From NCBI GenBank assembly GCA_003972865.1, contig QOAX01000120.1, forward strand, positions 1 to 16,546: a DNA stretch of 16,546 bases, read 5' to 3'. Below the pieces are notes generated by a model. It was not told the DNA's origin. It worked only from the letters and a program-made list of their open reading frames with translations, and ran no database searches. Below, in pieces: positions 8,901 to 13,010 of the stretch. This stretch comes from Verrucomicrobiota bacterium. Lineage in GTDB: Bacteria; Verrucomicrobiota; Verrucomicrobiia; Limisphaerales; UBA1096. The position numbers and the translations under genes are program-made. Each line of letters begins with the position of its first letter. Position 1 is the first letter of the stretch.

Positions 8901-10421
8901 AACAACCCGGAAGGTGCCAGTAGCGCGGTCATCACGTGGGATCATCAGGGTCACAACAACTGGTGGTGGGCGATCGACAACATCGCCGTCAAGGCCAAGC
9001 CGGCGGGACCGGGTCCGGACGATCCGGCGGTCGTCACCGACAAGGCTACCTATTTGAGTGGCGAGACAATTGCCGTCACTTTCAAGAACGGCGAGGGCAA
9101 CCCGACGGATTGGGTCGGCCTGTACCGGCCGGATATGACCCCCGGCGATGTGGGTAGTTTGAGGTGGGCCTACGTGAGCGGCACCACGACGGCTGGAGAA
9201 GGCCTGACCGAAGGTGCAATTACGTTTGCCGGCGGCTTGCCTGCTGGCAGCTATGTGGCTCGTTTCTTCATCAACGATGGCTACACACAAATCGCCAATA
9301 CGGAGTTTAATGTGGTGGATCCTCCCAGTGTCACAACCAGTAGGGCCAAGTTTGCGGCTGGATCGCCGATCACGGTCAACTTCAACAGCGGTCCCGGAAA
9401 TCCCAAAGACTGGGTGGGTCTGTACCGTCCGGATATGACACCGGGTGATGTAGGCAGCTTGAAGTGGGCCTATGTAAGCGGTACCCAAACGGCCGGTGAT
9501 GGCTTGACTGATGGATCGGTCATCTTGGATGGACTTGATGTTGGTGATTATTTTGCCATTTTCCTTGAGAATGACGGATACACCCAATTGGCCAAGACCT
9601 CCTTCAGCGTCATTTCTGAGGACGGAATCTTCTTTGCGGAAAATTTCGACAGCCTGGAACTGGGTCCATTCGTCTCCGACAGTGAGTCGGGTGGGGATGG
9701 CACCGACTGGACTGCGACAGGACCCGAGGGATGGGTCATGGCGCTCGGGGCTGATCATGGCCCGACAGCCGGTGGAGATGACGTGGTCGAGTTTGATGGA
9801 TGGACCTTCCTTGATCCGACTTCCTGGACGGCCACTGCTGGTCAGGGTCGTGCTGAGTTCACCAAGGGTACAGGAGTGGTCGCAGTTGGTGATTCTGATG
9901 AATATGACGACAAGGCGGATGCCAAGTTCAATTCATCACTGTCCACGCCGGCGATCGACATCAGCGGTGCGGCGGCAGGCTCGCTGATCCTGACCTACGA
10001 CTCGAGTTGGAGACAGGAACCGCAGCAGGGCAAGGTCACGGTGGCATTCGATGGCGGTGATCCGGTCACGTTGCTGGAACTGACCCCGGACACCCCGACT
10101 GGCTACAACGACACGGTCTCGCTAAGTCTGAACAATCCGGCTGGAGCGAACACGGCAGTCGTCACATGGGATCATCAGGGTCACAACAACTGGTGGTGGG
10201 CCATTGATAACATCATGGTAACTGCGGATGGCGGGGGAGATGTGACAGCGCCAACGATCAGCATCGTGAACAACGGTGATGGCACGGCGACGGTGACGTT
10301 TGAAGGCAAGCTTCAAGCGGCGGCGACAGTCAACGGCCCTTGGGCCGATGTCGAGGGTGCGGTCAGCCCGCAGATCATTCCTGTGGACCAGGTCATGCAG
10401 TTCGGCCGTGCGGTGAAGTAA
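2934..10421 (+). CDS. Giant secreted multidomain repeat protein (2495 aa)
   Basis: The protein begins with a clear Sec signal peptide (MKKQYSFKTLVGAVLFALL..., cleavage likely after VAQ at residue 27). Next comes a LamG/concanavalin-like jellyroll (about 31-240, with GQWHRVAIVVNIEG and GKIYINGEYVG) and a linker strand region to 358. Divergent module A (360-591), Ig-like domain 1 (595-679), divergent module B (685-904), module 1 (909-1107), Ig-like domain 2 (1111-1195) and modules 2-5 (1202-2019) follow. Two DWVGLYRPD domains (2033-2228), module 6 (2233-2430) and a C-terminal strand-rich domain (2436-2495) complete it. Modules run from a FAENFDSLELGPF-like start to NNWWWAIDN and resemble choice-of-anchor J/cleaved-adhesin jellyrolls, so carbohydrate or protein binding at the cell surface is the best guess. 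No catalytic motif, sorting signal or membrane anchor is visible. It is very acidic and nearly free of Cys. The start codon has no ribosome site, but the signal peptide fixes it. Cassette 1 begins directly at its stop. Confidence 0.93.
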   Translation: MKKQYSFKTLVGAVLFALLSQSSLVAQDAHVSLWNFDGGDLSATAGNDMEYLEDTGDLVEFGTTEALGLPAINGEVANVIKIPKLTPEQGLRVPLPEDANGGGDLVNNWTAIMDLYYPPASAGKKRSLIEIVSDAWVAGAADAEFYVSANNGVGTANAYEFGSVTPGQWHRVAIVVNIEGLWGKIYINGEYVGVMNAPDGSLDGRYSLDTAFEQFVLLFNDDNNESEEVFVNSIQFRFESLNGGQILALGGAAAAGVPEELPPVPSFLEKWMPSDKFAKADSALGAVINPGSTTIANDSISLTLNGEAVASEVTEEDGILTVKASGQSAMEKGTKYELALKYTDSVKGEQTVTKNFEVPVYFETFDDVELGPNLDELGVANEQAWTRDGPEGWVVENSGVPGNSEDHVGYLPDEDEDGYPDNDGVTEWAGWSFTDYNWWVQVAGDQTRSLFLLADNVIAVADPDEWDDKAHADGAANGWYKTFMTTPEIDVSGIAAGTLFARFHSSWRPEFDSNYHQEGYISISYDGAEPVEILTWESATGSPNFHDHNQNEVVTLPLDNPDGVSSLKLTFGMREAGNDWWWAIDNLVINAGTVPPLIVTQPTGTEVNEGSAFAVSVVAGGGEPLIYQWYKDGVAIDGATSPEFGIAQAGVVDAGKYNVKVTNEAGEIISAAVIVGVQASLGITIWSEDFEGLTLGPNVDEGLAGEQVWTKTAPDGWVINDEEVPGTWAWQGIDDEEGHPENDGVTEWAGWSFANAKWWSQTAGDQRRSEFKKAIGTAAIADGDEWDDQPREGGTQSTFMTTEAISIDGIMENSLVFRFHSSWRPEVIQTATIEATIDDGDPIEIIRWESEGGDADYYHDHYVNETVNVSINNPAGAKTIKFTFGYLDVGNNWWWAVDNLILAGEPEPIFAENFDSLELDAFESSSESGGDGTDWTADAPSGWVMARADDHGPTAGGDAVKEFDGWTFVDPVSWTATAGQDRVQFTKGTGVIAVGDSDEYDDLADAKFNASLSTPAFSLEGVAPGTAILIYDSSWRQEPQSGTVTVSFDGGDPITLLTLTPDTRTAYNETVTLPLGNPEGANTAVITWDHQGHNNWWWAIDNIKVTVGKAPAGIVTQLTSVEATEGDGVSFSVKANGDEPLYYKWFKGDMEIAGVEGPVLELSNVSEEDAGSYSVVVSNSAGSATSNPAQLAVLLKPGSTLVFAENFDSLELGPFVSDSESGGDGTDWTATAPAGWATNQADDHGPTAGGDDVVEFDGWTFLDPVSWNNTAGQGRGEFTKGTGVVAVGDSDEYDDKADAKFNASLATPAISIAGIDPGSLILKYDSSWRKEPQSGTVSVAYDGGDAVTLVTLTPDTPTGYNDTVTVRLENPEGASSLVITWDHQGHNNWWWAIDNIEITGELQPIFAENFDSLELGPFVSDSESGGDGTDWTATAPEGWVQAKGDDHGPTAGGDVAVEFDGWTFLDPVSWNNTAGQARAEFTKGTGVVAVGDSDEYDDKADAKFNASLSTPPISLNGVQAGTRVVRYDSSWRQEPQSGTVSISYDGGDPVTLVTLTPDSPTAYNETVVLNVDNPAGANFAVITWDHQGHNNWWWAIDNLVVYSTAPVEPALPANHYLVEDFDSLKLGPFESSTESGGDGTDWTATAPNGWVMVLGPNHGPTAGGDAVKEFNGWTFVDPVSWNATAGQARAEFTKGTGVVAVGDSDEYDDAADAKFDAALSTPALNIAGAAAGSLYITYDSSWRQEPQQGKVLVSFDGGEPVVLLELTPDTPTAYNETVTLALGNPEGAKSAVVTWDHQGHNNWWWAIDNVSIYSKKLLPEGYYFVENFDDLELGPFVSDSESGGDGTDWTATAPADWVQATGEGHGPTAGGDVAVEFDGWTFLDPVSWNATAGQDRAQFTKGTGVVAVGDSDEYDDKADAKFNASLSTPAIDISGASAGSLLLTYDSSWRQEPQSGKVLVSYDGGAAVTLLELTPDTPTAYDESVELELNNPEGASSAVITWDHQGHNNWWWAIDNIAVKAKPAGPGPDDPAVVTDKATYLSGETIAVTFKNGEGNPTDWVGLYRPDMTPGDVGSLRWAYVSGTTTAGEGLTEGAITFAGGLPAGSYVARFFINDGYTQIANTEFNVVDPPSVTTSRAKFAAGSPITVNFNSGPGNPKDWVGLYRPDMTPGDVGSLKWAYVSGTQTAGDGLTDGSVILDGLDVGDYFAIFLENDGYTQLAKTSFSVISEDGIFFAENFDSLELGPFVSDSESGGDGTDWTATGPEGWVMALGADHGPTAGGDDVVEFDGWTFLDPTSWTATAGQGRAEFTKGTGVVAVGDSDEYDDKADAKFNSSLSTPAIDISGAAAGSLILTYDSSWRQEPQQGKVTVAFDGGDPVTLLELTPDTPTGYNDTVSLSLNNPAGANTAVVTWDHQGHNNWWWAIDNIMVTADGGGDVTAPTISIVNNGDGTATVTFEGKLQAAATVNGPWADVEGAVSPQIIPVDQVMQFGRAVK
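3024..3650 (+). other. LamG/concanavalin-like domain of the giant protein
   Basis: Residues about 31-240. Landmarks are VSLWNFD at the first strand, WTAIMDLYYP, GQWHRVAIVVN and GKIYINGEYVG, the usual order in LamG-type jellyrolls that bind glycans or proteins outside the cell. Confidence 0.6.
4011..4706 (+). repeat. Module A of giant protein (divergent copy)
   Basis: Residues 360-591. It shares the frame of the six later modules (ETFDDVELGPN, DEWDD, SSWRPE, DWWWAIDN). It differs by an acidic insertion, DEDEDGYPDNDGVTEWAGW, which looks like a calcium-binding loop. It is closest to module B. Confidence 0.8.
4716..4970 (+). other. Ig-like domain 1 of giant protein
   Basis: An Ig-type beta-sandwich with P-I-V-T-Q-P at the start, YQWYKDG for the core tryptophan and VDAGKYNVKVTNEAG for the F strand. 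The usual disulfide cysteines are absent, as is common in bacterial members. Confidence 0.75.
4986..5645 (+). repeat. Module B of giant protein (divergent copy)
   Basis: Residues 685-904. It matches module A, with IDDEEGHPENDGVTEWAGW, DEWDD, FHSSWRPE and NNWWWAVDN. With A it forms the older, longer module type (about 220-230 aa against about 199). Confidence 0.8.
5658..6254 (+). repeat. Module 1 of giant protein
   Basis: First of six near-identical modules of about 199 residues. Its landmarks are DAVKEFDGWTFVDPVSW, GDSDEYDDLADAKF, DSSWRQEPQSGTV and HNNWWWAIDN. Its AVKEF segment matches module 4 best. Confidence 0.9.
6264..6518 (+). other. Ig-like domain 2 of giant protein
   Basis: Lies between modules 1 and 2. 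It has YYKWFKGDMEIAG for the core tryptophan and EEDAGSYSVVVSNSAGSATS for the F/G strands, the same family as domain 1. Confidence 0.8.
6537..7130 (+). repeat. Module 2 of giant protein
   Basis: Near-identical module with DDVVEFDGWTFLDPVSWNN, GDSDEYDDKADAKF, SSWRKEPQSGTV and NNWWWAIDN. The DDVVEF variant is shared only with module 6. Confidence 0.9.
7146..7739 (+). repeat. Module 3 of giant protein
   Basis: Follows module 2 after a five-residue linker. It has DVAVEFDGWTFLDPVSWNN. The 50 nt at 7287-7336 are identical to those at 8541-8590 in module 5, including third codon positions. Confidence 0.9.
7782..8372 (+). repeat. Module 4 of giant protein
   Basis: Starts LVEDFDSLKLGPFES and has DAVKEFNGWTFVDPVSW like module 1, but EPQQGKV like module 6, a mosaic of variants. 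Confidence 0.9.
8403..8990 (+). repeat. Module 5 of giant protein
   Basis: Has DVAVEFDGWTFLDPVSW as in module 3, and EPQSGKV, which is intermediate between the SGTV and QGKV variants. It is followed by a proline-rich linker (KPAGPGPDDP). Confidence 0.9.
9030..9317 (+). repeat. DWVGLYRPD domain 1 of giant protein
   Basis: About 96 residues: VVTDKATYLSGETIAVTF, then GNPTDWVGLYRPDMTPGDVG, then YVARFFINDGYTQIA. I recognise this as a small Ig-like beta-sandwich also seen attached to secreted phosphoesterases and adhesins; its ligand is unknown to me. It is tandem with domain 2. Confidence 0.75.
9327..9617 (+). repeat. DWVGLYRPD domain 2 of giant protein
   Basis: Tandem copy of the preceding domain. 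GNPKDWVGLYRPDMTPGDVG is almost identical to copy 1, while the flanking strands have diverged (IFLENDGYTQLAKTSF). Confidence 0.75.
9630..10223 (+). repeat. Module 6 of giant protein
   Basis: Last module, separated from the others by the DWVGLYRPD pair. It has DDVVEFDGWTFLDPTSW (as module 2), EPQQGKV (as module 4) and NNWWWAIDN. Confidence 0.9.
10239..10418 (+). other. C-terminal domain of giant protein
   Basis: About 60 residues (TISIVNNGDGTATVTFEG ... VNGPWADVEG ... MQFGRAVK). This resembles the short terminal beta domain found at the end of many secreted verrucomicrobial proteins. Whether it is a secretion signal or a cap is not known to me. Confidence 0.5.
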
Positions 10422-10426
10422 GGTTT

Positions 10427-10453
10427 ATGACCTATTTAGAGACACACCAGTAA
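10427..10453 (+). CDS. Candidate 8-codon leader peptide MTYLETHQ
   Basis: ATG ACC TAT TTA GAG ACA CAC CAG TAA, with AAGG 3 nt upstream of the ATG (short spacing). The duplicate leader keeps the ATG, length and stop (MAHLETHR). The stop codon lies in the loop of hairpin 1, 7 nt before the terminator stem, where a terminating ribosome would cover its 5' arm. Against it, the differences between copies are not mainly synonymous, so coding selection is not proven. Confidence 0.35.
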   Translation: MTYLETHQ

Positions 10454-10460
10454 AAGTGTG

Positions 10461-10510
10461 CGACAGTCCCGGTGGTGCGAATGCATCGCCGGGGCTGTTG
10501 TTCCTTTTTT
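10461..10510 (+). terminator. Intrinsic terminator/attenuator hairpin, copy 1
   Basis: Bases 10461-10478 pair with 10483-10500 over 18 consecutive pairs (four G-U) around a GAAT loop, followed by TTCCTTTTTT. This is a very strong Rho-independent terminator shape between the giant gene and the lipoprotein gene. Confidence 0.85.
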
Positions 10511-10516
10511 AGAGGC

Positions 10517-10894
10517 ATGACATCGATCAACAGAATGGCGTTTGGCCTGCTCCTTGCCGGGGTGCTCATCTCGACAGGGTGTGGCAGTGACAAGTACCCG
10601 ACCGAGATGACCCTTGAGGATGCGCCGGAAACCATTGCTGAGGCGTTCAAGGACGAGAAAAACCCCAACATCAAGGCCATGGCCACCCGGGCGACACAGT
10701 TGCTCAAGGTCAGGAACTACACCGGCGCACATGGTATCCTGAAGCAGTTGATGACCCTTTCGGACTTGACCCCGGAGCAGCGTGACCTGATCGCCGGGGG
10801 AATGATGGCTGTGGCTGAGAATCTCCAAAAGGCCGCCGAGCAGGGCAATGCGCAGGCAGGCCGGTACTTGAAACAGCAGAGCTTTGGCAAGTAA
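10517..10894 (+). CDS. Small lipoprotein, copy 1 (125 aa)
   Basis: The protein has a short basic start (MTSINRM), a hydrophobic stretch FGLLLAGVLI and STGC with the cysteine at residue 22, so export and lipid modification are likely. The -3 residue is Ser, which is not ideal. The mature part is helical, with APETIAEAFKDEKNPNIKAMATRATQLLKVRNYTGAHGIL and a C-terminal AENLQKAAEQGNAQAGRYL. The family is not recognised. The paralog at 12617 shares the pattern APxxxxExFKDxK, KNYTGA and the C-terminal SxGK. I placed the start at ATG 10517, after the T-run, because it matches the position of ATG 12467 in the other copy; ATG 10535 is an alternative. An upstream frame extension (from 10472) would be coded by the terminator and is rejected. 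It is the first gene of cassette 1 and overlaps the possible start of the ankyrin gene. Confidence 0.75.
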   Translation: MTSINRMAFGLLLAGVLISTGCGSDKYPTEMTLEDAPETIAEAFKDEKNPNIKAMATRATQLLKVRNYTGAHGILKQLMTLSDLTPEQRDLIAGGMMAVAENLQKAAEQGNAQAGRYLKQQSFGK

Positions 10895-11492
10895 CACGTC
10901 AGTAACATTCAATCCGTTTGCGTTTGGCTTGGCATGGGTTGCGCTGTTTCCTGCCTGCCAAAATCCGGATGACATTATTCAGGCAGCTCGTTTTGGCGAC
11001 CTGAAGAAACTAAGGGATTGTATCCAGTCCGGTATTCCCGTGGATCATGCTGATCCTGCAGGGGAAACCCCGCTCTTTCATATCATTGGTGCAGGATCCA
11101 AGGAGGCTTTCTGGTTGCTTTTGGAGAATGACACCGATATCCGGCTTCGGGACAACCTGGGCAACACAACACTCCACAAGGCGGTCACCTTTGGCCGGGA
11201 TGAGTTTGCCTTAGAGTTGATTGAACGGGGTTTAGATATCAATGCCACAAACAAGGTCGCCGCCACCGCACTGCACTCCGCCGTGAGGTCCGCCAATTTG
11301 GGCATGGTGAAATTATTGGTTGGAAAAGGAGCAGAAACTGAGATGAAGAACGGCGATGGCATTTCTCCGGTGGGAGTGGCTCAAGCCATGAGCGAGCAGG
11401 AAGGCCTTAGCGGTCCGATGGGGCGCCCCATCTCCAGTAAACAGATGAAAAAGATTATTTCAGCTTTAACAAAACCAACAACTGACAAATGA
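10884..11492 (+). CDS. Ankyrin-repeat protein, copy 1, exported
   Basis: The N-terminus has a hydrophobic segment (FAFGLAWVALFPAC) ending in Cys, a possible but weak lipoprotein signal. Four to five ankyrin repeats follow from about residue 31 to 165: DDIIQAARFGDLKKLRDCIQSG, AGETPLFHIIGAG, LGNTTLHKAVTFGRDEFALELIERG, ATALHSAVRSANLGMVKLLVGKG. Ankyrin repeats bind proteins, here presumably in the periplasm. No ATG precedes the hydrophobic segment in frame, so the start is TTG 10884 (overlapping the lipoprotein stop) or TTG 10929; both are uncertain. The stop overlaps the pilin start by ATGA, indicating translational coupling. Its paralog at 13011 has a normal ATG and a better lipobox (LLCGC). 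A silent or weakly expressed gene is possible. Confidence 0.7.
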   Translation: MASNTSVTFNPFAFGLAWVALFPACQNPDDIIQAARFGDLKKLRDCIQSGIPVDHADPAGETPLFHIIGAGSKEAFWLLLENDTDIRLRDNLGNTTLHKAVTFGRDEFALELIERGLDINATNKVAATALHSAVRSANLGMVKLLVGKGAETEMKNGDGISPVGVAQAMSEQEGLSGPMGRPISSKQMKKIISALTKPTTDK

Positions 11493-12346
11493 AGACGAAA
11501 CGAGGAATAAGAGGGCTCAAGGGCTTCACCCTGATTGAATTGCTGGTGGTCATCGCCATTATCGCCATCCTGGCGGCGATGCTCCTGCCGGCGCTGGCCA
11601 ATGCCAAGGAGAAGGGCAAGCAGGCATACTGCATCAACAGCCTGAAACAGTTGGATATCATCTTTCACATGTACGAGGATGACAATGAGGGTTGGCTGCA
11701 CCACACCCCGGGAGGAAGTCCCCCCAACCATGGTAAGTGGTACATGAATCCCCGCATGAGGGCGGCCCGGAAGCTGATTCCGGATCCCAACAGCGGTGAC
11801 GCCTACTGGGGTTTGGCCTACTATAAATATGCCGGGGGAAACACCAGGTTGTGGCGTTGTCCCGCCGCCAAGACATCCGACGAATGGAGGGAGGACGGAC
11901 TGAGGTACGGTGCTGATTTCTGGTTGGATGCCTCCTATGGCATCAATGGTCAGTTCTTTAATTATGGTTCAAACAATAAACCCAGGACACGTCGGCCACG
12001 AAAACGGACCGACCTCATTGATGCCAACCAAACGATTATCATTCAGGACTCTGGCGAACAGAAAATGGACGGAGGTCCGAGCGACAATCTGGCCGCTAAT
12101 GGAGGTGCTGAAAACCTGACGCAATGGAAATACAGCTTGGCACCCCTGTATCCTGATATCGATTGGGTATCGGAATGGTTCCGGCATGGGGGCAACAAAC
12201 CTTACGGTGCGGCCAGCCAAATACTATGGGCCGATGGCCACTCCAGTCCGGTACGCTTTACCAAGGACTGCGGTAGGACCCCCCAGCAGGGAGGGGGCCC
12301 GGATTTCATGACCAACATCCACTGGTACAGAGGCGTGCCATTTTAA
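11489..12346 (+). CDS. Type II/IV pseudopilin-like protein, copy 1 (285 aa)
   Basis: A 12-residue basic leader (MKTKRGIRGLKG) is followed by the prepilin peptidase site G|FTLIELL, with Glu at +5 and the hydrophobic helix LLVVIAIIAILAAMLLPAL. Then come NAKEKGKQAYCINSLKQL, GWLHHTPGG, PNHGKWYMNPRM, DPNSGDAYWGLAYY and FWLDASYGING. Near the C-terminus is WFRHGGNKPYG...LWADGH, a variant of the H-X9-DG motif of prepilin-processing-associated proteins, here with 15 residues between H and DG. It should be cleaved and methylated by a prepilin peptidase and inserted in the inner membrane or a pseudopilus; no secretion ATPase or peptidase gene is in the window. The ATG overlaps the ankyrin stop (ATGA). 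It is the last gene of cassette 1. Confidence 0.9.
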   Translation: MKTKRGIRGLKGFTLIELLVVIAIIAILAAMLLPALANAKEKGKQAYCINSLKQLDIIFHMYEDDNEGWLHHTPGGSPPNHGKWYMNPRMRAARKLIPDPNSGDAYWGLAYYKYAGGNTRLWRCPAAKTSDEWREDGLRYGADFWLDASYGINGQFFNYGSNNKPRTRRPRKRTDLIDANQTIIIQDSGEQKMDGGPSDNLAANGGAENLTQWKYSLAPLYPDIDWVSEWFRHGGNKPYGAASQILWADGHSSPVRFTKDCGRTPQQGGGPDFMTNIHWYRGVPF

Positions 12347-12375
12347 TTTGAGTTAATTCATCCGCATTCAGGTTT

Positions 12376-12402
12376 ATGGCTCATTTGGAGACACACCGAT
12401 AA
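12376..12402 (+). CDS. Candidate 8-codon leader peptide MAHLETHR
   Basis: ATG GCT CAT TTG GAG ACA CAC CGA TAA, with AGG 3 nt upstream. Relative to MTYLETHQ, one codon differs synonymously (Leu) and three by replacement, while start, length, stop and the LETH core are kept. The stop is again 7 nt before the terminator stem. Confidence 0.35.
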   Translation: MAHLETHR

Positions 12403-12409
12403 AAGTGTG

Positions 12410-12458
12410 CGACAGTCCTAGAGTGCCTGTTCATCGCAGGGGCGGTTGATCCTTTTTT
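12410..12458 (+). terminator. Intrinsic terminator/attenuator hairpin, copy 2
   Basis: The outer stem pairs 12410-12419 with 12439-12448, with one A-G mismatch (12414/12444). A weaker apical stem (12424-12426 with 12436-12438) follows, and then CCTTTTTT. It is clearly homologous to copy 1 but should be less stable, so read-through into cassette 2 may be higher. Confidence 0.7.
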
Positions 12459-12504
12459 ATAGTGCTATGAAATTCAGCGATATAATGTTGCTTGGCCTGC
12501 TCCC

Positions 12505-12650
12505 CGATGGCCTCCCTGTTTTCAAGCATGGTTACCATCGCTTTTGCGGGGTTCCGGCTTCGCAAGCCGGGGCTACCCGGCTTGATTTCGGCCGAGAACG
12601 TGGCATTATTCTGGGAATGATTGGTTGGGTGAGCAGGGTGTTTCAGGCGC
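12505..12650. mobile_element. REP-like palindromic insertion in lipoprotein copy 2
   Basis: The paralogs align up to GGCCTGCTCC (ending about 12504) and again near the lipobox. Copy 2 has about 150 extra bases between these points. Within them, 12554-12583 holds two overlapping perfect inverted repeats sharing one arm: CCGGCTT/AAGCCGG around CGC, and AAGCCGGG/CCCGGCTT around GCTA. That is typical of REP elements. The boundaries are approximate; no target-site duplication was identified. Confidence 0.55.
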
Positions 12651-13003
12651 AATTCGTGGCGGCATTGCTGGCTATGACCGTGTTGTCGGGTTGCGGTGGA
12701 GTGCCCTTTCCTGAGGAGGTGTCCATTGAAAATGCCCCTGCCGTGCTTCGGGAAACCTTTAAGGACACGAAGGATCAAGGCATCAGGACGGGGGTTGATC
12801 TTGCCATTCGGTGCATCCGGGGCAAAAACTACACTGGGGCCGACAGGGCCCTAAACTCGCTGATGACCCAGAAACTAACGCAGAAGCAGACTGGGATTGT
12901 GGCTGCAATTGTCATTTCAGTGGGTGAGAAACTGCAACAGGCCATTGAGGAGGGTGATATCGGGGCGGCCCAGCACATGCAGATCAAAAGCTTGGGGAAA
13001 TAA
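12617..13003 (+). CDS. Small lipoprotein, copy 2 (128 aa)
   Basis: Starting at ATG 12617, the protein has an n-region MIGWVSR, hydrophobic VAALLAMTVL and lipobox LSGC with Cys at residue 26, a better lipoprotein signal than copy 1. The mature part aligns with copy 1: NAPAVLRETFKDTKD, GKNYTGADRALNSLM, EKLQQAIEEGDIGAA, SLGK. The frame is also open from ATG 12467 (178 aa), the position homologous to the start of copy 1. That longer form would place about 57 residues, encoded partly by the REP-like insertion, before the lipobox, and would not be a normal signal peptide. I infer that the insertion broke the original signal sequence and 12617 became the start. The function is unknown. Confidence 0.7.
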   Translation: MIGWVSRVFQAQFVAALLAMTVLSGCGGVPFPEEVSIENAPAVLRETFKDTKDQGIRTGVDLAIRCIRGKNYTGADRALNSLMTQKLTQKQTGIVAAIVISVGEKLQQAIEEGDIGAAQHMQIKSLGK

Positions 13004-13010
13004 TCATTCG

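Larger units (their letters stand above)
10421..10516 (+). promoter_or_regulatory. Leader element of cassette 1 (leader ORF + attenuator-like terminator)
   Basis: The element starts at the last base of the giant gene's stop codon and runs to the lipoprotein start. In order it holds AAGG, an 8-codon ORF, a 5-bp hairpin (10443-10447 with 10456-10460) whose loop contains the ORF's stop, an 18-bp hairpin and a T-run. The first 49 nt match the leader at 12370 at 43 positions without indels. A bare terminator would not need the conserved 5' half, so I infer a regulated attenuator. Known riboswitch consensus sequences I can recall (c-di-GMP-I, fluoride, purine) do not fit. Confidence 0.6.
12370..12466 (+). 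promoter_or_regulatory. Leader element of cassette 2 (leader ORF + attenuator-like terminator)
   Basis: Duplicate of the leader at 10421, beginning 23 nt after the pilin stop. It has AGG, an 8-codon ORF, hairpin 1 (12392-12396 with 12405-12409), a larger hairpin and ATCCTTTTTT. Order and spacing match copy 1. The loop of hairpin 1 differs (CGAT against CAGT), while its stem is unchanged. Confidence 0.6.

Noticed and set aside
3132..9758. Minus-strand frames inside the giant gene (for example 4407-5300, 8754-9758)
   Set aside because: They recur at the same place in every module because the modules repeat; they are shadows of the sense frame.
5658..10223. CRISPR array or tandem DNA satellite
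   Set aside because: The repeat period is about 600 nt with intact coding frame and domain insertions between units; there are no short direct repeats with unique spacers.
10421..10516. Known riboswitch (c-di-GMP-I, fluoride, purine) upstream of the lipoprotein
   Set aside because: None of the conserved cores I can recall is present; the element is better explained as leader ORF plus attenuator.
10472..10516. N-terminal extension MVRMHRRGCCSFFRG of lipoprotein copy 1
   Set aside because: It would be encoded by the terminator hairpin and T-run, and copy 2 does not preserve it.
12446..12616. Longer lipoprotein copy 2 from ATG 12467 or from GTG-like starts upstream
   Set aside because: It puts a long REP-derived segment in front of the lipobox; ATG 12617 gives a normal signal peptide. 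Not excluded by sequence alone.
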